Shown here piece after piece: positions 53,170 to 63,044 of a stretch of DNA of 64,000 bases. Origin of the DNA: Gracilariopsis chorda (Eukaryota; Rhodophyta; Florideophyceae; Gracilariales; Gracilariaceae). The DNA lies in NCBI GenBank assembly GCA_003194525.1, contig NBIV01000193.1, positions 84,204 to 148,203 on the forward strand. The letters run 5' to 3'. Within the stretch, counting starts at the first letter, position 1; every line of letters begins with the position of its first letter. The notes beneath the pieces are model-generated. The model searched no databases. It was not told where the DNA came from and saw nothing but the letters and a program-made list of their open reading frames with translations. Both the position numbers and the translations under genes were made by a program.

Positions 53170-53400
53170 CTACCTTTGGGGTTTTTTATTACCTTTAGGG
53201 GTAGCCATAGCCTTACCAGAGCGGAGAGCAGCTATCTCCTTCTTCATTGACTGAACCTCCTTGCGCAGCCGATCGACTCCCTGAGAAGCCTGCACTTCAT
53301 CGGCCTCGGCGGCAGCATTCTTCAGGAGGTCCACTGCTCTCTTCTCTCTGGTGACGAAGTCTTTGAAGACTGAAGCGACATCTCGATCCTTTTTCTGCTC
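53170..53400 (-). pseudogene. Coiled-coil N-terminal part of the Penelope-like element
   Basis: An open minus frame without start reads EQKKDRDVASVFKDFVTREK, then VDRLRKEVQSMKKEIAALRS and ends GNKKPQR with a TAG at 53170. It is charged and helical (coiled coil). It abuts the repeat unit at 53401, so it is truncated at its 5' side. Between it and the reverse transcriptase, telomere-like repeats fall in the coding region. Confidence 0.45.
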
Positions 53401-53877
53401 TTATAGTAGTGTTACTTGTAAGTATGGGCTAGGACAGCGTTTTAGGCGGTGTCGGCTTGGGCATGGTACTGACACAGAACGTTGACCTAGTGGTGGAATT
53501 GCTGTATGCGCGTGTATGTGCATTTTTCACCCCTTGTGTGGGGAACGTTGTCCTGTAGGCACTGTATGATACATTCCGGACGTGCTGAAAAATGTGGAAG
53601 CAGATTATACAGGACAGCGTTTTGCAAAAACGTTGTCCTTATAGTAGTGTTACTTGTAAGTATGGGCTTGGAAAGCGTTTTAGGTGGTTTCGGCTTGGGC
53701 ATGGTACTGACACAGAACGTTGACCTAGTGGTGGAAACGCTGTATGCGCGTGAATGTGCGTTTTTGACCCCTTGTGTGGAGAACTTTGTCCTGTAGGCCA
53801 TGTATGATACATTCCGGACGGGCTGAAAAATGTGGACACAGATTGTACAGGACAGCGTTTTGCAAAAAAGTTGTCCT
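53401..53877 (+). repeat. Two ~239-bp tandem units with GGACAGCGTTTT hairpins
   Basis: Copies 53401-53638 and 53639-53877 differ at scattered bases. Each begins TTATAGTAGTGTTACTTGTA and ends in a near-palindromic hairpin (AGGACAGCGTTTT against AAAACGTTGTCCT) at 53611-53639 and 53849-53877. The motif GGACA-x-CGTT recurs inside each unit in both orientations. No coding is apparent. Confidence 0.85.
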
Positions 53878-54393
53878 GGGTTCAAAAAATTAATATTTTC
53901 CACCCCCCGTAGGACATGGTTTTGGAAGGATTTGGCACGTGCCTGGTGCGTGCACCACAAAAGCGGGTTTTTGAGGTACATAAAGGCATTCTCCGTGCCA
54001 AAATGAACGTGCTCTAGTACAACGTTTTTCGCGTATTCCGTCAGACGCGTGCAAGTGGTTATGCGTGTGTAAGTGAAGCGCAAATGCTCAATCTGAGCTG
54101 CGTTTTTCTTCGCTCCTGAGACATATGAGGCTTCGCAGAGCGGTCGTAGCACTTTGTGTTTGTTGAGGGGGGTAAGATTAGATTGTTCATGTTGGATATG
54201 TGGTTTTAGCGTTCATTACGCTTCGGAAGGGAAGCGGTTCTAAGGTAGCGGTTTTTAGAATAGAGTTTAGGGCTTTTACAGCGGCTTTGAAAGTTTACGG
54301 TTACATGGTGTCCTATGTATGCTACAGGTTTTTTAGGGTTTTTTAGTGGATTCTTATCACGCAGAGTTCTTTAGGGGCTTTAGGGGAACTTGC
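53878..54393 (+). other. Spacer with repeat-like flank
   Basis: AT- and GT-rich. 53883-54000 (CAAAAAATTAATATTTTCCA, GGCACGTGCC) aligns with 54627-54745, the flank of the other repeat family. Telomere-like TTTTTTAGGGTTTTTTAG at about 54329 and TTTAGGGGCTTTAGGGG at 54370. No gene. Confidence 0.5.
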
Positions 54394-54650
54394 TTATAGT
54401 AGTGTTGCATGTAAGTGTGGGTTTGCGCTTGGTTTTGAGGGGTGTCGGCAAGTGCTTGGTTCTGACGCAAAACGTTGAACGAGTGGTGGAATCGTTGTAT
54501 GTACGTTTTTCCTGCCTTCAGTGGATGACGAAGCGCTGTGCGCCGGTTATGAAACAAACGCTTGAGCTCAAAAAACCTGGCTAAATATTATAGGATGCTT
54601 GGTTCGGCTAAAAACCAAGTGCATACATCAAAAAATTAGGATTTGACATC
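54394..54650 (+). repeat. Third related unit with GCGCTTGG motifs
   Basis: Starts TTATAGTAGTGTTGCATGTA like the units at 53401, but the recurring core is GCGCTTGGTTTT in place of GGACAGCGTTTT. It ends in the hairpin GCTTGGTT...AACCAAGTGC. Confidence 0.7.
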
Positions 54651-55385
54651 GCCGTTTGCGCTTGGTTTTAGGCATATATGGCACGTGCCGCATGCATGTC
54701 GTGTAAGTAGCGTAGTTGGGCGCATATTTAAAGGTTTAGCGCGCCAATACAGTGTGCCCCAGCGCTTGGTTTTAGCCATGATTTGCCAGAGCCTTGTAGG
54801 AAGGTCCTGAAAGTGCGCGCGCGCGCATATGTGCGTGTCATAGGCTTTAGAAGAATGGTTTCTGAGCTGGTTTGGCAAGGTTTGGTGGCATGCTCCATGC
54901 GCTTGATTTTAGCCAGCTTTTCGCAGACCAAGCGCGTGGGATTTTTTTTGGCTCATTTGTAGAATGTGGGAAAGCGCTTGGTTTTGGACTGGCTTGCAGA
55001 AACCAAGCAACACGTCAATATTTTGCACATTGTACAAATGTACGAAAGCGCTTGGTTTTGGACACATTTGCCCAAAGCAAACATTTCGGGCATGTTTACG
55101 CACATTGTGCAAATGATCGAAAGCGCTTGGTTTTGGGCACATTCACGCAACCTAGCAGTGCCGGGGTTTTTTCGCATATTGTAGAAATATGCGAAAGCGC
55201 TTGGTTTTAGGCCGTTTAGGTGCGAGACCAAGCAAAGCGTGGATTTTTTTGCACATTGTACAAGACTGCAAAAGCGCTTGGTTTTTGCAACATTTGCTAA
55301 AACCATGCAATGCAGGCATGTTAACGCATATTGTGCAAAAGGGCGAAAGCGCTTGGTTTTGAAGAGATTTGTGGAAACCAAGGAA
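54425..55385 (+). repeat. Array of GCGCTTGGTTTT motifs, ~75-bp period at the 3' part
   Basis: Copies of GCGCTTGGTTTT start near 54425, 54658, 54762 and 54899, then with a 74-77 bp period at 54973, 55047, 55122, 55196, 55273 and 55348. From 54971 each begins AAAGCGCTTGGTTTT and most include a CATATTGT or CACATTGT block before the next. Several copies hold a paired AAACCAAGC. Confidence 0.85.
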
Positions 55386-56653
55386 TGCGTTTTTTAAATG
55401 TCTGACAAATGTTTAGGGGTTTGTAGTAATGGTCATATTTGGCCAAACGAAGCATTGCGGGCATGTTTACGCATATGGAACAAATGAGACCAAGCAGGTT
55501 TTTATTAAGGAGCCTCCGAGAAAGAATGAAGAGCGTTGATATTAAAAATTAGGGGTTTCAAATCTAGCGGTTTATACTTTGGTGTTCTTAGCATTAAGAA
55601 AGGTTTTATGTTATTGTAAGAACCTCCATATTAAAGTTTAGGGTTTTTAAATGTAAGGGTGTTTACGGAAATATATTAGCATTAGGAAATGTTATATATT
55701 ATTGTATTCCCTTGATATGGCAATGTTAGGAGGTTTTAGTTGTTTTAGGTGCAGTTGGAGAAAGACAGGAGAGGTACAAAATTTTTGTATGGAGGTACCG
55801 TGGGGGGGTTAAAACTGATAAGAATGTTTTCCGTATTAGGGGTTTTAGGGAGCAGGGATGTCGTTTTAAAGGATTAGCGCTACAGGGTGTGAGGGTTGTA
55901 TATTTGTTCGCTCGGCAAGGTTTTAGCCGCTTCCGTCCTGGTAAGCTGCACTTTTCATGATTATGGATGTGTGAGAGTATTAAAGGTTGGACTTTGAATA
56001 ATGAAAATTTCAAGATGTAAAAAATCATGTATATGGCCTAGGTCTCTAGACGTAGAAATATGTTATTAGAACGTCTTAGGGGTTTTTGTAAACGTTATTT
56101 TTCGTTTTAGTGTGTTTTGGTGATTTGTGTTCCGTGGACGGGAGTGTGAATGTTTTTAAAAAAATTGTGATTGGCCGTACACTTAAGAAATGCAAGTTGT
56201 ACTCAATTTTTGTATTTAGGGGTTTTGTTTTAGGGGCATTTTTGCGATATGCTCTAGGCGTTTTCTAGGGGGTGTATTGGTATTAGAGGTTTTACTTCTA
56301 GACACTTTGGGGGGTTGCACTTAGATTCCTAGGTTTTATTTTATTAGTGTTTTAAGGAGTTTTAGGGGTTGCAGAATGTTAACAGAAACAGAATTGTCTT
56401 GCATATCATGTGCTGTTGTTAAGGGTTTTTTCGACTTTAGGGGGTCGGCGTTTTGTGCTGCAGAAGTGTGCAGCGGTATGCAGAGCACGTTTTGTGTTAG
56501 GGGTTTTTAATTGGAATGCTTTGTTGTGCACCGCTGTGGGCGGTGTGCATTAGGTAATAGTGCTGTGGTATGTTTAAAAGATAGTGGCGTGGCTATGGGA
56601 ATACCGAACTCGGAGACTTTGGGGTGTTTTAGGGTCTCTCGACCTCCGCGGCG
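55386..56653. other. Low-complexity stretch with telomere-like blocks
   Basis: T/G-rich on the plus strand. TTTAGGGGTTT-type blocks occur near 55411, 55546, 55638, 55836, 56078, 56216 and 56494. No gene is seen; the frames on the minus strand are not convincing. Confidence 0.5.
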
Positions 56654-56795
56654 ATGTACGTCAGGAAGTTTTCCTGTCGTACATGAACGTAGTGGTCGCT
56701 CGACCACTGCAGCAGAAAAATAGTAAGTTTTTTGGAGGGTAGTGGTCGAGCGACCACCCTGTGAATGTACGACAGGACTTTTTCCTGTCGTACAT
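56654..56795. repeat. Nested palindromes: hairpin, palindrome, palindrome, hairpin
   Basis: ATGTACGTCAGGAA (56654) pairs with TTCCTGTCGTACAT (56671-56684). GTGGTCGCTCGACCAC (56692-56707) is a palindrome but for its centre. GTGGTCGAGCGACCAC (56742-56757) is perfect. ATGTACGACAGGA (56765) pairs with TCCTGTCGTACAT (56783-56795). The whole is symmetric. Confidence 0.85.
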
Positions 56796-56969
56796 GCATA
56801 ATACAGATAAGAATACAGTAGAAGGAAGCGGAAGGTGTTTTTCGTTTTGGTCGCACATGCGCGTTTCTCAACGTATGAGGATGTGTGGGGGGTTTTTATA
56901 CGTAACGAATAGAAACATGTGAAGCTTATGGCCACAAATTTATTGTTATCATCATGGTGTCACGGAAAG

Positions 56970-57494
56970 CTATACAAGATCAGTTGTAGATTTGTACCAA
57001 GTGATGAGGCGTATAAGGTTGGGAACGGCCCTGCGGTCTGTTGTCGTCAACCAGGAGTGGAAAAGTTGGTCTTGTTGCTGTGCTTTAGCGGATTCGGATG
57101 TACTGCTCGTAGAAATATTGTTGAACTGAGAGTTGCGTTCTTTGTCAAAGAGGTTGAGTGCAAAGGTGTTGCGCATGTCTGGGTCTTTGCGCCAGAGAAG
57201 CCATACAATCTGGCGCAGTGGGATAAACTCACATGCCCGAGCACCATATGTTTTGGGATCTGAATGGGTCTTGAGTCCCTTGCAGCATCCCATATGGCAC
57301 TTGTAGCAGGTCTTGGGTGGGTTCTTGTTGTGTGGGCACTCAACCGCGTGGTGGGAGTCCGAGAAGCATCGATAGCATCGAATGGATGCATAGGAGCATA
57401 CATGGTTTTCCTTGGTTACGGGAGTTTGAGCTTGGATAAGACACGGAACGCATAAAGAGTGGAGACTGCGTGCTATCTCCTGAATGTGGCGCAC
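56970..57494 (-). pseudogene. C-terminal zinc-knuckle region of the recombinase-RecQ gene
   Basis: The frame has LHSLCVPCLIQAQTP, then RCYRCFSDSHHAVECPHNK (C-x2-C-x4-H-x4-C knuckle) and TCYKCHMG. Cys-rich ends of this form follow the RecQ domain in subtelomeric fungal RecQ proteins. It continues with a charged C-terminus to 56970. It is in a different frame from the Pro/Ser/Thr-rich linker at 57500-57900 (TPSQPAKPTPSPPNQTPIAS) that connects it with RecQ. Confidence 0.55.
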
Positions 57495-57754
57495 AATACG
57501 AGCGGGGGGGAATGGAGTTGATGCGATAAAAAAAGGAAGCGGAAATGTTAGACTGAAGCGGGCTGGTGTGTCGCTCTGAAGAAGAGAAAGAAGTGATGAA
57601 GGGCGGCGAAGACGAGAGGAGGTTGTTGTTTAGGCGTTTGACTGAATTGGCGGCTGCGGACGCCGAAAGGAGTGGTTGTAGCGATGGGAGAGAACCATTG
57701 TATGGCGGCATCTGAAGGTTTGAGCTTGGCTCCGGTAGGATGAAGGGTGACATG

Positions 57755-59540
57755 TCAAGAGAGGCGGTACCTGTGGAGGCTATAGGTGTCTGATTTGGAG
57801 GGGAGGGTGTGGGTTTTGCAGGCTGTGACGGTGTTTTTAGGGTAGAAGTGTTTTGGGTAGGTGCGGTTGGAAACGGGTTGGAAGTTGTGTTTTTCGCAAA
57901 TGTCACAGTTCACAGCGTCTTCGATGAATAAGCAAACGCCTGGTTCGGTTCCATCAATGTGGGCGTAAAGGGCGTTACGGCGGCATACGAGCGTCAGTTC
58001 CATCCACGTCTTCACTTGGTTCCAGCGGTCTGTGGCAAGCGAGTCGACATAAGAACGGGCGATGTCGTTGGGGTTTTGGTTGTTTGTAGAGCAAAGAAGA
58101 TCCTGTATCATTTTGAAGTACGGCTTTGAGTACATGGTGATGCAGCGCGCATTTCGGCCGTCACGACCCGCTCTGCCGGCCTGCTGGGCAAGGTCGGCCA
58201 GACTGGCACATCCTCCAAAAATTAGCACTAGCCGAACGTTTGGAGTGTCGAGTCCTGTTCCAAAGGCGGAAGTGCAAGTCATGTAAATAACTGTTTGAGT
58301 TACGGCGGCGGATGGCGGAACGGAGAAGCGATGGAGCCAGTCGTCGTGTGTTTTATCCTTTTCGTGGTCGGATAAGCCGGCATGATAGAAGAGGCAAATG
58401 AAAGATGTGGAAGGGAACTGGTGAGATAATGTTCCTTGTACGTATTGTTGAATGACGCGGTGTAGTTGTTCTGTAGCTGAGCGTGTGAATGTGAATAGGA
58501 TGATGCGGACCAAGGATTCAGTACTTGCGGTGAGTAATGTTGAGACTTGTTGTTGGAAGTACGGGACGCCTGTCTGAAGCAGATGTTGGAACAAGCTTTG
58601 ATAGGTACCTGCGGCAGTACGAATTCGAGGGGCTTTTACGCTTGGGGAAGCGTCGTACACGGAGAAGTGGATATTGTTACGGGCGGTGGAAGTGGTATAC
58701 AGGTAAGCTGCTGGTATTGAAAGCTGTGATAGCAGGAGTGGACGATCGCGGGGCGGCACGGTGGCACTGAGCAGTACACGGGGTATATGGGGGGTTACCA
58801 TGGAAAGCGCATTGTGGATGTGTGCAAGGGATGGGCGAAAGTGTTGCCATAACAGAAATAAATGCACTTCATCCACCACGATGCGGGCCAGTTTTTGTTT
58901 GTGCAACAAGCGTTGAAGCAGGGAGTTGAAAGAGGCGGAGTCAAGCACTTCGACTGACAATATATAGACATCCGCAAATGTTTCCGTGCTGCCATTGGTG
59001 TGCGGGGATGTGCTGCTCTGAAGCTGAAAGGCTGCCACACGTTGTTCGTACTCCGTAAGGAGGGCTTTGAGAGGAACGATAATGATGGAGGAATATGAGC
59101 CCTTCTCCATGTACATCGGGAGCAGTACAGACAATGTTTTTCCGGAGGCGGTCGGAGTGAGCATAAGCATGTTTCCCCGCTTTTCAAACACGACCACCGT
59201 AACGGTAAACTGCGTAGGTGATTTAAACACTGAGGAGCCATTGGCAAGCATTTGTCGGAGTGTGTTGAGGAACGTGCCGAATCTGTGTTCGTAGTTGAGC
59301 GGTGGGGGTGTATGGAGCGATGCACCACCTCTTGGGAGCTCGGATGGGGTTGGGCGGCTGTGGAGTAGGGAGGATGAGCGGGCCAGGGGTGCAAACACGT
59401 CGTCGGGCGGTTTGTAAGGGCGGTGCAGAGGTGAAATGGGTTGTGATGCGGGAGTGGGGCGCTTGGCGGGAGGGGTGGTGCTCTGTTGTTGAGGAGTGTC
59501 ACGGGAAGAGCGCTTCTTTTGCGGCGTGTTTGCTCAAATT
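57755..59540 (-). pseudogene. RecQ-like helicase domain of the recombinase-RecQ gene
   Basis: A 547-residue frame. Motif I is TPTASGKT (81-88), motif II DEVH (176-179), motif III LLSATVPP (209-216), motif IV IILFTFTRSATEQL, motif V TSAFGTGLDTPNVRLV and motif VI QQAGRAGRDGR (405-415), all RecQ-type. A Cys block follows: CRRNALYAHIDGTEPGVC and CDICEKH. The frame also runs upstream of the first Met as KRSSRDTPQQQSTTPPAKR, to about 59530, where the recombinase domain's frame takes over after a shift of one base. The helicase would unwind DNA 3' to 5' by family. Confidence 0.85.
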
Positions 59541-60522
59541 GAGTAGTGAGTGCCATTTGGTGGGACCATTCTTTGTACTTGCTGAGTTCGGTGTGTCGCA
59601 TTCCACTGAAGTCGTGTGGGGTGCGTGCGTACATGAGCTCCGCAGTGTGTGCCGTGTGCCCAGCTTGATTGTGCGCGGTGGAGATGAATTCTTCCAGGAT
59701 GGCCTTAGAGAGCGTGTTGTCAATGTCGTTTGCGGCGCTGGAGGAAATGAGAGCGGTGATTCCTACTGTGAAGTTGCGGTAGTCGGCAAAGGTGAGTTTA
59801 AACCCAGCGTCGAACAGAGTGGAGCTGATGATTCGGCGAATGTTTCGAGCGTCCAGAGGCATGCCGTGGGTTGAGAACAACATACGCCAGTGTGCCTGTT
59901 TATGGGTTTCGCCGTGTATAGCCGAAACGAACCAAGTTTCGAGCGGGCGAACGAGCGTCAGGTAAATGAGAAGGAGTTCAGCTGTCTTTGGATCTGGGAA
60001 GCGTGGAATTGGGCGAGCGCCTCCTTTAGCGTTTTGAGTTTTGAGGTAACGCGTGATGAGAACGGGTTGAGAGTCGAGAAGTATGAGGCAGCGTTGGTGG
60101 AACAAATCGTTGTGCAGACGATACGACTCAATCTCGTTTCCGCGAGCTGGGGAGCCAGAGGCAAAGTGGAGAACGACGAGGAGCCGCTCCTGTACTTTTT
60201 GTTCGCATGCGAGCCAGCGGGTGAGAGCAGATGTGTAGAAGTGGATACCAGTAATAAGAACTGTGGGGGTATCGTTGGGTGGTGGGGAGGGAGCTTGGAG
60301 CGAATGGTGCGATGTGTTTCCGGATGGGTTCTTTAGGCATTGCAGTACATACTGCAAGCAGGTGTGTAGAAAAGAGCCATTGTGCGGGTGTTGGAGGAAG
60401 GAGAAGCCAGGGTTTTTGTTTGATGGTTGGTCTTTTAGTGCGTGGATGTGGCTTGTGAATGCAGGGGGGAAGGGAGATCCCAATAGCAGATCATCAATGA
60501 TGATGTCTTCAATTTTCGGCAT
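59525..60522 (-). pseudogene. Tyrosine-recombinase domain of the recombinase-RecQ gene
   Basis: From MPKIEDIIIDDLLLGSPFPP the frame runs about 330 residues. A tyrosine recombinase catalytic pattern is visible: FASGSPARGNEI (R127), ADYRNFTVGI (R249), then HNQAGHTAHTAELMYARTP (H289, Y298), spaced as in the family. The usual middle histidine appears as Asp or Phe. The frame leaves this domain after FEQTRRKRSALP and passes by a -1 shift to the RecQ frame; the remaining 1200 bases of this frame are antisense shadow of RecQ. Family members cut and rejoin DNA by a 3'-phosphotyrosine link. Confidence 0.75.
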
Positions 60523-60534
60523 GGAGCTTTTTGA

Positions 60535-61690
60535 CGATAGAAACCGAGCGCGGGCAGACCCAAGTGAATGTCACGAACGATGCCGCAGTGCGGGTGCATA
60601 TCGCAGTCCACGAACGATATTTTGATGCTTTCTTTAGTGGCGATGTTCATAGCAAAGCTGAGAGTGTTGCGGATGAAAGAAAAGCATTGTTTGATTGCAC
60701 CTCAACCGACAATTCCACTTGCTGCATCTCGGAAGTAAGCTGATGAGGGGTTTTTCCTTGCTGCTTGGTGAGGTTATGCACGTGATGGATAGCGCATGCT
60801 GCGACCCCGTATTGGAGAGCGGCGAGCATATGGGTGAGCTCGTCGGCACTACAGCATAGCGGTAGCGCTCGTCGTGTTGGTTGATGGCATCTTCGGTGTT
60901 GTGAACCAGCACAGAAGCCGGCCGCAATGAAGTTGCTCACAGTGAGTGTATGCGTAGATGCATACGGGGGGAGCGTCTGCAGAAGCTGGGCAGTGAGCGC
61001 GCTGTGTAGGAGTTTAGGTTTTAGGTTAACGCTGTGGAGGTAGGCCGTAGTGTTTTGCGCTTGTGAAACCAGGTTGACGTCATGTCCGTGGCCTTTTTTT
61101 GGGAATAGCAAGAGACGGGCAATATCAGAGGCGTAGCGTTTGATCGTGTCCTGCGAGACGCTGCGGAAGTTGCTTTCGGAGCGTTGGTTGAGCTTTTGGA
61201 GAAAAAAATGCGGAATGGTGCACATGAGAAATGGAACTTTGGTGAGGTACATGAAAACATGGTTGGTCATAGTAGCCATTGCATCGACGTCGCTTGCACA
61301 TGTTGGATTTGTGAGTATGATTGCGTCCTTGAGGCTGACAGAAACAGACTGGAGTATGATGTCTAGCTTGGTACACGCAATGAAGAAGTTGGGTTTTTGT
61401 TGTGCTTGTGGTTGCAGATGCAGATGATTGGTTTGGATATGTGAGGTGCTTAGCTTTTGAAGAAGTTGTTCATTCCTTCTTCGGTTTTTGTGTTCCGGTT
61501 GCAGTATATATGTCGGGTGTCTGGAGTTTGTGTTCGGCGGTTGGGGGGTTGCATGGGCTGTGCAGTATCGGTGCCGGGGGTTGGGACTGGAGGTTTTGGG
61601 GTAGAAGGGGTTGCTGCAGAGGGTGTTGACCGTTTGGATAGGCAGTTGAAGGTGTTTGCTTATGGTTCCAACGGGGGAGGCGGAGCTCAC
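60535..61690 (-). pseudogene. N-terminal helical domain of the recombinase-RecQ gene
   Basis: Mostly 60647-61690. It shows NFRSVSQDTIKRYASDIARL and LLFPKKGHGHDV, a SAM-like N-terminal core-binding motif typical of tyrosine recombinases, and then TLTVSNFIAAGFC. Near 60650 the reading passes to another frame (NIATKESIKISFVDCDMHPH) before MPKIED at 60522, so at least two frame changes are needed to link it. The start is unknown. Confidence 0.55.
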
Positions 61691-61762
61691 CGCAAAACAG
61701 CAGACGGCGAGGGCCGCCGAATATGGTTTGCACTTTTACGGTGCTTTGCTTCGATGTTTGTT

Positions 61763-62186
61763 CTATTGGCCAAGAAACCGAATGCGCGTGATTGGAATGT
61801 GTGTTTGTGATGTGCTCATGGAGACGCTGAAGGTCAATGTAGTAGGAGGTGGCACTGCGCGCAGCGGTAGCCGTTCAATATTTGCAGCCCGGCTAGTGGA
61901 CGCAGAGCAGCCACGTTTTGGCTCGGGCGCTTCCGGATCATACGAATTCCAAAGCGGGGGGAGGTTGTTCTGCTTAAGCATTTCGGTTCTGCGGGAGCAA
62001 AGTATGTCGGATGCTTTCCCGAGCCTCTTCCTGGGGGAGGAAAGTGCGCCTTTCGGAGATGATAGCGCACGGCACGTCGCGAGAGGATGCCAGATTCGCA
62101 GTTGAGGCACAGGACGAAGAAGCCGATGGAGTGAATGGCAAGGTTGATAACGGTGTCGAGCGGGTTGGTGAAGGAGGGAGATGCAT
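61763..62186 (-). pseudogene. N-terminal zinc-finger-like region of the recombinase-RecQ gene
   Basis: Overlapping minus frames share Cys/His pairs: CASTANLASSRDVPC in one frame, RYHLRKAHFPPPGRGS in the next (C-x-n-C ... H-x4-H), then GYRCAQCHLLL. Fungal subtelomeric RecQ proteins have C2H2-like fingers at this place. Frame changes split the fingers. The 5' limit is unclear. Low certainty. Confidence 0.4.
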
Positions 62187-62189
62187 TTC

Positions 62190-63044
62190 GTTCTTTATCC
62201 GCGATCTGCGCGGCTGATGTTGAGATTATGGCGATAGCGTTGGGGTTGGGACGGTTTGGATTGTGGTGTGTTCCGCGTTTGGAGCCGGACCAAGGCCCTG
62301 GATATAGTCCAGTCCTATGGAGTGGTTGTGCAAAGTGAGGTTGTCCATATTGGTATGCTCGCAGAAGGGAAGGAGATAAAAGAAAGGCAGAGCGAGAGAT
62401 AGAGATGGGTTTTGGCGTGCGGTTGAGTTGTAGACGTTTTTGGGGGTAGGGGGAGAGATAGGAAGGGGTTATTAGGGGCTGGTTGGTGGGCCTTTTGTAG
62501 TGATGATTGTGAGGGGGGGCTTTGCGCGAAGGCGCCGCAATGTGGGTTTTTTGGCGCGCTCATACAGCGTCGGAAGTATGAGCTCGCATAAACTATGGGA
62601 CTAATACTCGCCAAACATGTTACACCATGAGGTGCAGAGGGAAAACGGGGCTGGCGCGGCTGGAGATTATGTGGGCGTTCGTTTAGGTTCACATGACGTC
62701 ATACACAAACTGTAATTGGGTTTTTGGTAAGGTGGGAGGTGTGCTGTGTGTGGGTGATACACATGCCCATGCGCACAGTGGGAATGAGCCGGTGCACACC
62801 ACAAAACGGCACAGGATTACGTAATACGTTCTTACGCATGCAAAGGAGCAGGTTTGAGGAATTTGTTTAGGAGTTTTCACCCTTAGAGAGAGGGTGTTTA
62901 GGGGTTTTTATTGTGTTTTGTAGAAGTCGAAGAAGGTGTCTGGGGGGCGAAGGGGTACCAAGATTATTGGTCCAATCGTAAGAAGTACCGTAGTCGATGA
63001 AGAGTTCCTCTCCGCGTGCTATACGGCGGGAGCTCTGATTGTTA
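62190..63044. other. Intergenic stretch between recombinase-RecQ and methyltransferase-SET genes
   Basis: Probably the promoter region of the minus-strand recombinase-RecQ gene and the 3' end of the SET-like gene. It carries a GTTTAGGGGTTTTTATT block near 62890. Open frames without motif (62315-62692). Confidence 0.4.

Larger units (their letters stand above)
50945..53400 (-). mobile_element. Penelope-like retroelement, endonuclease-deficient type
   Basis: A minus-strand reverse transcriptase of the Penelope-like type with no GIY-YIG region found after it. It ends, in its own sense direction, at a CCCTAAAACCCCTAAAAA stretch (50945-50972). It is cut at its 5' side at 53400, exactly where a tandem repeat begins. 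Endonuclease-deficient Penelope elements (Athena, Coprina) are known to sit at telomeres and carry telomere repeats at their 3' ends. The match is inferred. Confidence 0.6.

Noticed and set aside
54600-55400. CRISPR-like array
   Set aside because: The repeats are imperfect, the spacers are related to each other, and the context is eukaryotic, so it is a tandem array and not a CRISPR.
58795-59524. Downstream half of the long recombinase frame
   Set aside because: After the shift point the RecQ frame on the same strand carries the domain motifs; this half is a shadow.
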